From contig PRDT01000060.1 of the NCBI GenBank assembly GCA_003173995.1, positions 1 through 17,146 of the forward strand: 17,146 bases of DNA, in the 5' to 3' direction. Both the position numbers and the translations under genes were made by a program. The notes beneath the pieces are model-generated. The model made no database searches. It was not told where the DNA came from and was given only the letters and a program-made list of their open reading frames with translations. The stretch's first letter is position 1. The number at the start of each line of letters is the position of its first letter. This DNA comes from Candidatus Levyibacteriota bacterium (GTDB taxonomy: Bacteria > Patescibacteriota > Microgenomatia > Levybacterales > UBA12049). Below are positions 6,809-14,740 of this stretch, piece after piece.

Positions 6809-8218
6809 CTAATGCTTGGTCAAATACTTTTCAATAATTTTTATTCCTTTTTGTGTTAATTGAGTTGCCTCCCCCGTGTATGTTAAAGGGGATAATTTTG
6901 ATAGCTTCTTCTTAAGAGATACGGCAATAGGAAGCGATAAGAGCATTTCTTCATATTCTTTCTCTCCCCAGATATTACCTCTTGTAGCGTTTTTTAACAT
7001 GTTATATGGATTTTCAACACCTGCTACTCGAAGTATTGTCTGGATAGGTGCACTGAGAATTTCCCAATGATTTAAGAGTTCTGTCTGAAGTCTTTCTTCA
7101 TTAAATCCAATTTGTGTCAAAGCTGTAGTGAGACCATCAAGTGCCAGACACATTTCACTACATGCTTCGCCAATTTTCCTGAGGGCGTATTTATCACGAA
7201 GATCCCTTTGCAGTCTATTTTGAGTCGTTATATTTATCACACTTTGAAATGTATCAACTGCTGTTGCAAAGTATGTATTGGCAAGCTCTGCACCAATAGG
7301 GTTTATTTTATGTGGCATGACAGATGAGCCAACATGCCCTTTATTATCTCTCCATGCTAGATAGCCAACACTATTGTAAAGCCATAAATCTTGTGCGAGT
7401 TTGGATCCAATTCGACAACACTGAGCAAGAGCTGCAAATAGATTTGCTTGATTGGTATGAGATTCTACCTGTGTGGTATGAGATTGAGGAACAAATCCGA
7501 AAGACTCAATAAATTCATTGGTGACTTTTTCCCAATTCACTTCTGGGAAAGCAACATTGAGTTCATTTCTATTCCCCACTGCACCACTTACTTTTGCTGA
7601 AATTTTTATTGACTGAAGAAATACGAGCTGTTCCTTCATATCTATTGCAAAATTAATGAGTTCTTTTCCTGCAGTTGTTGGTAATGCAGGTACTCCATGA
7701 GTACGAGCAAGCATTACTGTATTCTTATGCAATTTGGCAAGATCTACCAATCGAGTGAGAAATATTTTACTTTGCTTATAAAAATACTCATTAAGAAAAT
7801 CCCGAAAAGAAAGAGCAAAAGCAAGATTATCTACATCTGTTGAAGTAAGTCCAAAATGGACGTAATTGATAACATCTTTCAAAGAAGTCTTTTTTAGCTT
7901 TTCTGCAATAAATAATTCTATCGCTTTTGTATCATGATTTATTTGCAAATCAGTCTCCCAGATTGTCTTGGCGCTCTTTTCCGAAAAGGTATCTACGATA
8001 TCTTGTAGGATTTTTCTTTCGGCTTGGGTAAATTTTCGGATAATTTTATCTCTGGATAGACATACTAACCATTCTATTTCAATAATGACTCTGTTTTTAT
8101 ATACTGCAGCCTCAGAAAAGTAATGCGAGAGAGATTCTATTTTGCCCCTAAATCGTCCATCTATTGTGGAAATTGCAGAAAGATGTGTAAATAATTGCGG
8201 GTTTTGTATCTCTGCCAT
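6809..8218 (-). CDS. purB: Adenylosuccinate lyase (E. coli PurB-like)
   Basis: Fumarase/aspartase superfamily lyase. It releases fumarate from adenylosuccinate to give AMP and can also act on SAICAR in the de novo pathway. 469 residues. The N-terminus (LSAISTIDGRFRGKIESL) resembles the E. coli type. Seen: NHDTKA (94-99), HFGLTSTDV (121-129), ARTHGVPALPTTAGKEL (171-187, His 174 as the catalytic base/acid histidine), SHTTQ (~246), and the superfamily signature GSSVMPHKINP (297-307) on the mobile serine loop. Start ATG is the only one near the conserved N-terminus. It is followed 7 nt later by purA, so the two IMP-to-AMP enzymes are almost certainly co-transcribed. Divergent from the HD-domain gene, with overlapping promoters. 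No other purine pathway gene is in the window. Confidence 0.96.
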   Translation of the reverse strand: MAEIQNPQLFTHLSAISTIDGRFRGKIESLSHYFSEAAVYKNRVIIEIEWLVCLSRDKIIRKFTQAERKILQDIVDTFSEKSAKTIWETDLQINHDTKAIELFIAEKLKKTSLKDVINYVHFGLTSTDVDNLAFALSFRDFLNEYFYKQSKIFLTRLVDLAKLHKNTVMLARTHGVPALPTTAGKELINFAIDMKEQLVFLQSIKISAKVSGAVGNRNELNVAFPEVNWEKVTNEFIESFGFVPQSHTTQVESHTNQANLFAALAQCCRIGSKLAQDLWLYNSVGYLAWRDNKGHVGSSVMPHKINPIGAELANTYFATAVDTFQSVINITTQNRLQRDLRDKYALRKIGEACSEMCLALDGLTTALTQIGFNEERLQTELLNHWEILSAPIQTILRVAGVENPYNMLKNATRGNIWGEKEYEEMLLSLPIAVSLKKKLSKLSPLTYTGEATQLTQKGIKIIEKYLTKH

Positions 8219-8223
8219 AACAC

Positions 8224-8253
8224 GTTATAGTTACGCGTATTTACAATGACCAA
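8224..8253 (-). promoter_or_regulatory. Candidate promoter of purB-purA-RNB
   Basis: Minus strand TTGGTC (plus 8248-8253), 18-bp spacer, TATAAC (plus 8224-8229), the latter ending 5 nt before the purB ATG. The transcript would start on or just inside the ATG, so either it is leaderless or the true start point shifts by a base or two. It overlaps the -35 of the divergent HD gene promoter, so the two polymerases should exclude one another. Confidence 0.4.
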
Positions 8254-8268
8254 AAAGTATAGTATAAA
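8240..8268 (+). promoter_or_regulatory. Sigma70-type promoter of the HD-domain gene
   Basis: TTTACA (8240-8245), 17-bp spacer, TATAAA (8263-8268), each one mismatch from consensus. Expected start near 8275, leaving a leader of about 12 nt without a Shine-Dalgarno. Confidence 0.55.
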
Positions 8269-8297
8269 ACTTATTGGCCATTTGCAATGACTAAAAA
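8244..8297 (+). repeat. Near-identical 13-nt direct repeat around the HD gene start
   Basis: CAATGACCAAAAA (8244-8256) recurs as CAATGACTAAAAA (8285-8297), 12 of 13 identical and 41 bp apart. The second copy carries the HD gene ATG; the first carries an out-of-frame ATG that opens a 14-codon frame whose TGA overlaps the gene ATG. Confidence 0.5.
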
Positions 8298-9288
8298 ACA
8301 ATTAGCATTACTTCCCTCTTATTACACAACTGCACGCATTATTACTGAATACGTAACGCTTGAAGATGAAAAAAGAAAAGTCACCTACCTTAACCCATTT
8401 AGTCATAAGTATGCACTCAGTATTGCCGATCACTTAGGTGGTGTTGTGCTCATTGGAAGAGCACTCGCTCATATTGGTAAAAAAGCAGATAAAAAAATTA
8501 ATCAAGAAACTCTTGATGGACTTTGCATGTGGCATGATGCACCTGAGACAAGATACGGAGACATTAGTCGAGATAGACGAAAATATATTCTAATTAATGA
8601 AAATAAAGCTCGTTCTGATGAATTTGGTGCATTACCATGGGGAGAAGAGATTATTTCTCTGATTGAACGGTTTGAGGCAGGCGGAGAAAATTTGGAGGTA
8701 AAACTTGCGAAAGATGCAGATGCACTTTATGTCATTGCGACAATACAAGAATTTTTATCACAAGGCATTCGAATTAATAACCCCGATCAACGAATGAATG
8801 CAACGCTCAAAAGACTATCAACAGATGAGGGGTTTGCTCTTGGACAAGCTATGGCAAAAGCAGAACCATCTCAGGTTTGGGAAGTTGTTGCTCTGTTTGC
8901 GGAGTATGTACACCCAGTCCCTCTCTCCACTTCTCTTGCAACAACACTGTGTATTGGTTGGATGCTCAGCGAATTAGCAAAGGAGGAAGAACATTGGGAT
9001 GGCAAAAGAAAAGACGTATTAGAAGCTATCTTTCAACAACAAATAGGAAGCAACGAATTGGCGCACGATGCCAAAATTCTCTATGAGCTTCTTACACAAA
9101 AACGCCTCAATTGGCAAAAAAATATACCTTCAAATAATGAAACACAGGTGAGCAAAATTCTTGTTACCCGCACGGGAAAAAGATTAGCAGAAATTCTTGA
9201 GGAAATAGATATTTTTGATTGGTGGAATCTTCTCATGGGATATGGTGAAGTTACTGAAACAGGCGCATTTCTTCTTCATAATAGATAA
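8287..9288 (+). CDS. HD-domain phosphohydrolase, YfbR/HDDC2-like (putative 5'-nucleotidase)
   Basis: Probable metal-dependent phosphohydrolase. The N-terminal ~200 residues carry the HD signature: SIADH (His 49), MWHDAPETRYGDI (His 83, Asp 84 and Glu 87) and KDADALYVI (Asp 145), matching the metal ligands and catalytic Glu of YfbR-type 5'-deoxynucleotidases, where the second motif typically reads HHDxxE...GD. The C-terminal ~130 residues are not recognised and make the 333-residue protein much longer than the ~200-residue YfbR/HDDC2 proteins, so substrate choice is open. Start ATG follows a good promoter by 18 nt, without a Shine-Dalgarno. It is divergent from purB-purA, which fits a role in nucleotide turnover, but that is inference from position. 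Other HD proteins (for example dGTPases or nucleic-acid hydrolases) remain possible. Confidence 0.8.
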   Translation: MTKKQLALLPSYYTTARIITEYVTLEDEKRKVTYLNPFSHKYALSIADHLGGVVLIGRALAHIGKKADKKINQETLDGLCMWHDAPETRYGDISRDRRKYILINENKARSDEFGALPWGEEIISLIERFEAGGENLEVKLAKDADALYVIATIQEFLSQGIRINNPDQRMNATLKRLSTDEGFALGQAMAKAEPSQVWEVVALFAEYVHPVPLSTSLATTLCIGWMLSELAKEEEHWDGKRKDVLEAIFQQQIGSNELAHDAKILYELLTQKRLNWQKNIPSNNETQVSKILVTRTGKRLAEILEEIDIFDWWNLLMGYGEVTETGAFLLHNR

Positions 9289-9319
9289 ACTCTTTCATCT
9301 ATACACATTTTCATAGTTT

Positions 9320-9328
9320 TGTTATTCT
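9320..9328 (+). promoter_or_regulatory. Candidate extended -10 promoter of comM
   Basis: TG-T-TATTCT ends exactly 6 nt before the comM ATG, which places +1 on the A of the start codon. A weak -35-like TATACA lies at 9300-9305 with a 17-bp spacer. Confidence 0.45.
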
Positions 9329-9334
9329 CAAGAT

Positions 9335-10858
9335 ATGCTCGCAAAAGTTGCTTCAGCAGCAATTGTTGGACTTGATGCTGTTTCTATAGAAGTTGAAGTA
9401 GATATTGCTTCTCAAGGACTTCCTTCATTTACCATTGTCGGACTCCCAGATAAAGCTGTTGAAGAAGCCCGCGAGAGGGTGAGAGCTGCACTGAAAAATT
9501 CTGGAGCTGACTTCCCTGCCAAACGAATTACCGTTAATCTTGCTCCCGCTGATTTGCCAAAAGAAGGACCGAGCTATGACTTACCTATTGCCGTTGGCAT
9601 TCTTATTGCTTCAGGCCAACTGAAAGCAGATATCAAATCCGCACTTTTTATGGGGGAATTAGCTCTTGATGGCAGACTCAGACATACCAATGGCGTTTTG
9701 CCTATTACTCTTCTTGCAAGGGAGAAGCATATTGCTGCTATATATGTTCCGTCTGAGAATGCAAAGGAGGCAGCTTGTATTGCAGGTGTGGATATTTTTC
9801 CTGTGGATAACTTGGGGATATTGTTTGAGCATTTGTCTCTACAAAAGCCATTAACAGCTTACCCTTATAGCCCAATCGATACAGAAAATACTGTGCAAAA
9901 CTTTGACTATGACATGAAAGATATCAAAGGACAAGAAAAAGCCAAGAGAGCTTTAGAGATAGCAGCAGCAGGTGGACATAATATTCTTTTGAAAGGGCCG
10001 CCTGGAGCAGGCAAAACACTGCTTGCCCGGACACTTCCCTCTATTTTGCCAAAAGTTACTTTCCCAGAAGTACTTGAGATGACAAAGATTTATAGTATTT
10101 CTGGCCTCCTAAATGGCGATGGGCTCATGATCAAACGCCCCTTTCGTTCCCCTCATCACTCAACATCCCATGTTGGTCTTATTGGAGGAGGAAGTTTTCC
10201 CAAGCCAGGCGAGGTTTCACTTGCTCATAGAGGAGTCTTATTTTTAGACGAGTTACCAGAATTTCCTCGACCTGTCCTTGAAGCACTTCGCCAACCACTA
10301 GAAGACGGGACTGTCAGTATCTCCCGCGCACAAGGACGATTTAGCTTTCCTGCAAAGTGTATGATGATAGCTGCACAAAATCCTTGTCCATGTGGATATC
10401 TTGGGGACAACTCTCATGAATGTACGTGTGCTCCCTCTCAAATTATTCGCTATCAAAAGAAAATATCAGGACCGCTTTTAGATAGAATAGACTTACATTT
10501 ATCTGTTCCTGCAGTGAAGACAGAGAAACTAGTGACCTTATCCGCAATTAAGACTGAGTCCTCTCAGGAAATTCGCGAAAGAGTCCAAAAAGCACGTGAT
10601 ATTCAAACCAAAAGATTTCAGGGAACAACTCTTTCTTCAAATGCAGATATGACAAGTCGGGATATTAGAATATTTTGTCCACTTGATAATCCGTCTCTTC
10701 AAACACTTCGTCTTGCTGTTGATAAATTGCATCTCTCGGCGCGTGCGTATTATCGAACTATCAAACTTGCCCAAACCATCGCCGATCTGGAAAATGCACC
10801 TGCTATAACCACCCAACATATTGCCGAAGCACTACAATATCGACAATCCTCTCAATAA
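9335..10858 (+). CDS. comM: ComM/YifB-type Mg-chelatase-like AAA+ ATPase
   Basis: AAA+ ATPase of the ComM/YifB family. In naturally competent bacteria ComM is a hexameric helicase that drives branch migration during integration of transforming DNA. Full length at 507 residues. The N-terminal ChlI domain (1-~170) starts with the family's usual MLAKV and has GLPDKAVEEARERVRAAL and the NLAPADLPKEG motif. The AAA+ core has Walker A GPPGAGKT (221-228), RPFRSPHHSTSHVGLIGGG (~268-286), Walker B VLFLDELPEF (301-310), and the four-cysteine patch C351, C353, C363, C365 in NPCPCGYLGD...CTC, followed by SGPLLDRIDLH. The Mg-chelatase C-terminal domain (SARAYYRTIKLAQTIADLE) is complete. The ATG is fixed by the conserved N-terminus. 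The P-type ATPase gene begins 22 nt after the stop. Confidence 0.95.
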   Translation: MLAKVASAAIVGLDAVSIEVEVDIASQGLPSFTIVGLPDKAVEEARERVRAALKNSGADFPAKRITVNLAPADLPKEGPSYDLPIAVGILIASGQLKADIKSALFMGELALDGRLRHTNGVLPITLLAREKHIAAIYVPSENAKEAACIAGVDIFPVDNLGILFEHLSLQKPLTAYPYSPIDTENTVQNFDYDMKDIKGQEKAKRALEIAAAGGHNILLKGPPGAGKTLLARTLPSILPKVTFPEVLEMTKIYSISGLLNGDGLMIKRPFRSPHHSTSHVGLIGGGSFPKPGEVSLAHRGVLFLDELPEFPRPVLEALRQPLEDGTVSISRAQGRFSFPAKCMMIAAQNPCPCGYLGDNSHECTCAPSQIIRYQKKISGPLLDRIDLHLSVPAVKTEKLVTLSAIKTESSQEIRERVQKARDIQTKRFQGTTLSSNADMTSRDIRIFCPLDNPSLQTLRLAVDKLHLSARAYYRTIKLAQTIADLENAPAITTQHIAEALQYRQSSQ

Positions 10859-10865
10859 CCAAACA

Positions 10866-10874
10866 TGTTACCAT
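10866..10874 (+). promoter_or_regulatory. Candidate extended -10 promoter of the P-type ATPase gene
   Basis: TG-T-TACCAT ends exactly 6 nt before the ATG, the same geometry as comM and ruvC, so +1 would fall on the start codon. No good -35. Read-through from comM is also likely. Confidence 0.4.
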
Positions 10875-10880
10875 TAGTAT

Positions 10881-13217
10881 ATGGAGCATGGACTTTCAGA
10901 AAAAGAAGTTGCAGAGAGAGGTAAGCTTGGAACAAATGCGCTTTCCTTAAAGACGTCCACATCTTCTCTTCGAATTTTTCTCTCTCAATTTCCGACGCTT
11001 ATTAATGGTGTTTTGACACTTGCTGCGCTGCTCTCTCTTTTTCTTCGAGATATTATTGATGCTGCTTTTATCATTGCCGTTGTTATTGCCAATAGCATTT
11101 TTAGCTTTCTTCAGGAATACAAAGCTGAAAAAGCACTTGAAAAGCTTACCGAGCTCACAAAGCCTTTTTGCAAAGTCATTCGAGAAGGAAAAATTCAACA
11201 AATTGGAGCTGATGAGGTTGTTATTGGAGACATTATTGTGCTTGAGGAAGGAGATAGGATTCCTGCAGATGGAGAACTCATGACAACAACCTACCTTGAG
11301 GTGGATGAATCTATCCTTACCGGTGAATCTCTTCCTATTGTTAAAAAGTCCCATGACACACTTTTTAGAGGAACATTCATTGTCAACGGTAAAGCCCGTG
11401 TGCAAATAACCGCAGTTGGTATCCATACTCGCTTTGGGCAAATTGCCAAAACTCTTTCACAAATTGACAACGAGTCAACACCACTTCAGAAAGATATTTC
11501 TCGCACCACAACGCTCCTTTCTCTTTTTGCAGCACTGCTGGCGCTTCTTCTTATTCCAATTGGGGCTCTTCTTGGAAAAGACTTTATTTTCATGGTTTTC
11601 TTAGCAATAAGTATCGCTGTTGCTGCTATTCCAGAGAGCCTGCCTGGCATTGTCACTGTTGCACTTGCGCTTGGCGCAGGACGAATGGCCAAGAAAAAAG
11701 CAATCATTCGTAAGATGGCTGCTATTGAGACGCTTGGTTCTATGCAGGTTGTTCTCCTGGATAAAACAGGAACTTTAACCAGTAATAATATGGATGTTAA
11801 GACAGTATGGTTACCTGATGAGCATCAGAAAGAGTATTTAATAAAAGGGTGTGTGTTGGGTAATTCAGCCTCCGTGAAGAAACATGGTGAAGTTGTTGGA
11901 GACAAGACTGATGGTGCACTCATTACCTGGGCTGTGAAGGAAGGTGTTTCACCTGATAACCTGCTCGTTTCTGGAAAAGTTCTTGATGAATATACATTTG
12001 ATCCTCTGACGAAAACCATCTCAACTGTCTGGCAAGAAGGTACAAAAACCTACATGTTTGTAAAAGGTGCACCTGAGGAAGTAGTAAAAAGATGTCTCCT
12101 AGCTAAGGCCAAACAGGAAGAAGTCCACAAAAAATTCTTAGACATGGCAAAAGAAGGCCTTCGTGTTATTGCTATTGCGTATAAAAAAGAGCATTACACC
12201 AAAGGCATGAAGCGAAAAGAAGTGGAAAGTCACCTCTCATTTCTTGGACTTTTAGGACTCTATGATCCTCCAAGACCTGAGGCAGCAAAAGCAATTGCTG
12301 ATGCAAAAAAGGCTGGAATTCAACCTGTTATGGTTACGGGTGATAATGAGATAACAGCTCGTGCAATTGCAGAGTCTATTGGTCTTGCTGGAGAGAATGA
12401 ACAAGTTATCACTGGAGACGATCTTTTCCATATGAGCGATGCCCAACTTGAAGCAAAAATTCATCAAGTGCATATTTTTGCCAGAACACGACCTGAGGAT
12501 AAATTACGTTTGACACAACTATACAAACGTCTTGGATACATTGTTGGCGTTACGGGAGACGGCGTAAATGATTCACTTGCTCTCAAGCAAGCAAATGTTG
12601 GCGTTGCTATGGGCGAGCGAGGGACCGATGTGGCTATCGAAGCCAGTGATATGATAGTGACTGATGACAACTTCTCTACTCTGATTAACGCCGTAAAAGA
12701 AGGCCGAAGAATTTATGGAAATTTAAAACGCGCTATCACCTATCTTCTCGCAAGTAATTTTTCAGAACTCCTTCTTATTACTATTGCGACAATTTTTAAT
12801 ACTGCCTCTCCCCTGCTCCCCACTCAAATTTTGTGGATGAATCTTGTTACTGATGTCTTCCCTGCTTTTTCTCTTGTTATGGACAAAGCACATAAAGATG
12901 AATTTACTACCACTTCCCCATCTACACTTATCTCTCCATCTAGATGGCTTGCCATTGCCTCTATTGGTGTTACTATTGCCTCTATTGTTTTTATGATGTT
13001 TGTTGGACTAACCGCTTCTCTACCCCTTCTCAGAGCGCGTACGATTACGTTTAACATGTTTATCGCCTGTCACCTTCTCTTTGCATTTCTTGTGAGAGGA
13101 AAGTATGCTCTGACACAAAATAAATGGCTCTGGCTTACAATTGTAATTACACTTATTGCGCAAGTTGCAATTTCTACAATTCCCTTTTTCCAAAATATTT
13201 TTCAATTGGGATGGTAA
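10881..13217 (+). CDS. P2A-type cation (Ca2+-like) transporting ATPase
   Basis: Membrane pump that uses ATP to move cations, probably Ca2+ outward. 778 residues with all P-type landmarks in order: cation ATPase N-terminal segment, M1-M2 (~38-78), actuator motif TGES (147-150), M4 with PESLP (251-255), phosphorylation motif DKTGT (Asp 294), nucleotide-binding KGAPE (~395-399), VTGD (~485-488), VTGDGVND (~557-564), M5-M6 and four further hydrophobic segments. Ligands of the SERCA/PMR1 central site are kept: E252 in M4, N654 and D658 in M6 (LWMNLVTD), plus N626 and E629 in M5. The acidic residue expected in M8 for a second Ca2+ site is not seen (TFNMFIACHLL), which favours one ion per cycle. No heavy-metal CPC motif or N-terminal metal-binding repeat is present. 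In-frame TAG two codons before the ATG fixes the upstream limit. Its stop abuts that of the convergent gene. Confidence 0.92.
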   Translation: MEHGLSEKEVAERGKLGTNALSLKTSTSSLRIFLSQFPTLINGVLTLAALLSLFLRDIIDAAFIIAVVIANSIFSFLQEYKAEKALEKLTELTKPFCKVIREGKIQQIGADEVVIGDIIVLEEGDRIPADGELMTTTYLEVDESILTGESLPIVKKSHDTLFRGTFIVNGKARVQITAVGIHTRFGQIAKTLSQIDNESTPLQKDISRTTTLLSLFAALLALLLIPIGALLGKDFIFMVFLAISIAVAAIPESLPGIVTVALALGAGRMAKKKAIIRKMAAIETLGSMQVVLLDKTGTLTSNNMDVKTVWLPDEHQKEYLIKGCVLGNSASVKKHGEVVGDKTDGALITWAVKEGVSPDNLLVSGKVLDEYTFDPLTKTISTVWQEGTKTYMFVKGAPEEVVKRCLLAKAKQEEVHKKFLDMAKEGLRVIAIAYKKEHYTKGMKRKEVESHLSFLGLLGLYDPPRPEAAKAIADAKKAGIQPVMVTGDNEITARAIAESIGLAGENEQVITGDDLFHMSDAQLEAKIHQVHIFARTRPEDKLRLTQLYKRLGYIVGVTGDGVNDSLALKQANVGVAMGERGTDVAIEASDMIVTDDNFSTLINAVKEGRRIYGNLKRAITYLLASNFSELLLITIATIFNTASPLLPTQILWMNLVTDVFPAFSLVMDKAHKDEFTTTSPSTLISPSRWLAIASIGVTIASIVFMMFVGLTASLPLLRARTITFNMFIACHLLFAFLVRGKYALTQNKWLWLTIVITLIAQVAISTIPFFQNIFQLGW

Positions 13218-13712
13218 TTATCCAAAAAGAAATGCTCTTTTTCCAAAAGGAATACCCATTGCTTTTGCAGCCGGATCAACATAGACCCATGAGGTATCCA
13301 CTTTTACCTTCAAATACTGATGGGTAAAAAAATTGAAAAATACTGTGTGGACTTCAATGTCACCATCATGGAAATAGCCACTTTTCACTAAAAAAACTCT
13401 GATAAGATAATTCTGATTGTGACAATGCATATAGCCTGGCTTCATCGTGAGAGGATTTTGAAAAGCACGATTAATATCAAGAAGCGTCTTAAATCTACCT
13501 CCTTGATATTCAGTCGTCACCAAATCATACGCGTTCTTAAGAAAAGCCTCTCTTGATATCGAATTCTTTTTAAGAAGATCTAATTCTTTTTGAACTTTTT
13601 CAGGAAGTATGTTGGGAAGTGGACCTTTACGAAAACCATAATTAGGGACAATCAATCTTGGCAATACATACACGCCAACAATATAAAGAAAGACAAGAAT
13701 AATGGCTATCAC
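13218..13712 (-). CDS. Membrane-anchored transglutaminase-like protein
   Basis: 164 residues. A hydrophobic segment at residues 2-18 (AIILVFLYIVGVYVLP) looks like a single membrane anchor. The rest would be a small domain that resembles the transglutaminase/papain-like fold: Cys 97 in GYMHCHNQNYLIRVFLV, His 131 in HQYLKVKVDTSWVYVDP and Asp 146 match the Cys-His-Asp order and the H-x(n)-V-x-V-D-x-x-W-x-x-VDP pattern of that superfamily. This assignment is by motif reading only; activity (protease, amidase or cross-linker) is unknown. Start is GTG, forming a GTGA overlap with the ruvB stop, so translation is probably coupled. Last gene of the ruv operon. Its stop codon directly touches the stop of the convergent P-type ATPase gene, so the two 3' ends must overlap in transcription. 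Confidence 0.7.
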   Translation of the reverse strand: MIAIILVFLYIVGVYVLPRLIVPNYGFRKGPLPNILPEKVQKELDLLKKNSISREAFLKNAYDLVTTEYQGGRFKTLLDINRAFQNPLTMKPGYMHCHNQNYLIRVFLVKSGYFHDGDIEVHTVFFNFFTHQYLKVKVDTSWVYVDPAAKAMGIPFGKRAFLFG

Positions 13713-14737
13713 AGTAATGCTTGTTGATCGGAAGTAATTGTTATTCCAAAATGATCAAATGCAAGCTTGGTCACCATACGTCCTCGGGAGGTTTTTTGCA
13801 AGAAGCCTATTTGTAAAAGATATGGCTCTATCACTTCTTCAATGGTATGGGAATCCTCAGCAAGCATTGCAGCCAAAGTTTCAAGTCCTACTGGACCACC
13901 ATTATATTTTTCAATAATTGCCCGAAGCAGTCTTGTATCAGATGCATCAAGACCCATGTGATCTACTTCCAGCATGGAAAGAGCTTCATTGGCAATTGCC
14001 TGAGTGATAATACCTCTTCCTTTTACTTGAGCATAATCACGAGTTCTTTTGAGAAGTTTTAAAGCAATACGAGGAGTTCCACGAGATCTTTTCGCAAGTT
14101 CAACAATACTTGCTGCGTCAATAGCAACCTCTAATTTTTCAGCTGCTTGCTTAATGATTTTGCCTAATTCGTCCGGAGAGTAAAAAGTCAGTCGGTGCAT
14201 CACACCAAATCTATCTCGAAGCGGTCCATCAATAAGCCCTACTCTCGTCGTTGCACCAATAATAGTAAATTGTGGCAAATCAAGCCTCAATGTCCTTGCA
14301 GCAGGACCTTTGCCAACCACAATATCAAGACAATAATCCTCCATTGCAGGATATAAAGTCTCCTCAACAATTTTATTGAGTCTATGAATCTCATCAATAA
14401 ACAAAATGTCGCCTTTCTCAAGGTTGGTCAAAATTGATGCTAAATCCCCTGCCCTTTCAATGGCTGGACCACTGGTGACTTTAATTGAGGCACCCATTTC
14501 TTTGGCAATAATGTGAGACAGCGTTGTTTTCCCAAGCCCTGGAGGGCCATACAGCAAGATATGTTCTATTGCCTCTCCCCTTTTCTTTGCTGCTTCAATT
14601 CCTATTTTGACTGCTTCTTTGACATTTTCTTGTCCAAAAAATTCTTGCCAATTTTTTGCACGAAGACTTGTAAAAAGTGCTTCCTCTTCTGGCGTGACAA
14701 CGGTTATTTCTTCAACTGTATCGTGTGTTGGTTGCAT
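13709..14737 (-). CDS. ruvB: Holliday junction branch migration ATPase RuvB
   Basis: Hexameric AAA+ motor that drives branch migration of Holliday junctions with RuvA. 342 residues, full length. Seen: an N-terminal segment leading to NWQEFFGQENVKEAV (~29-43), Walker A GPPGLGKT (64-71), Walker B ILFIDEIHRL (111-120), sensor 1 GATTR (161-165), GPLRDRFG with the arginine-finger region (171-178), sensor 2 RGTPR (219-223), and the C-terminal winged-helix domain with GGPVGLETLAAMLAED and EPYLLQIGFLQKTSRGR. The start ATG is 3 nt after the ruvA stop. The stop TGA overlaps the GTG of the transglutaminase-like gene. Confidence 0.98.
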   Translation of the reverse strand: MQPTHDTVEEITVVTPEEEALFTSLRAKNWQEFFGQENVKEAVKIGIEAAKKRGEAIEHILLYGPPGLGKTTLSHIIAKEMGASIKVTSGPAIERAGDLASILTNLEKGDILFIDEIHRLNKIVEETLYPAMEDYCLDIVVGKGPAARTLRLDLPQFTIIGATTRVGLIDGPLRDRFGVMHRLTFYSPDELGKIIKQAAEKLEVAIDAASIVELAKRSRGTPRIALKLLKRTRDYAQVKGRGIITQAIANEALSMLEVDHMGLDASDTRLLRAIIEKYNGGPVGLETLAAMLAEDSHTIEEVIEPYLLQIGFLQKTSRGRMVTKLAFDHFGITITSDQQALL

Positions 14738-14740
14738 AGA

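Noticed and set aside
10947..11441. 164-codon open frame on the minus strand inside the P-type ATPase gene
   Set aside because: It is antisense to a conserved ATPase region, with Cys/Asn/Lys-rich composition, no promoter and no recognisable motif.
13224..13242. AAAAAGA-aatgc-TCTTTTT hairpin as a bidirectional terminator at the convergent gene ends
   Set aside because: Seven pairs almost all A-T, inside the coding region, with no GC-rich stem; too weak to call.
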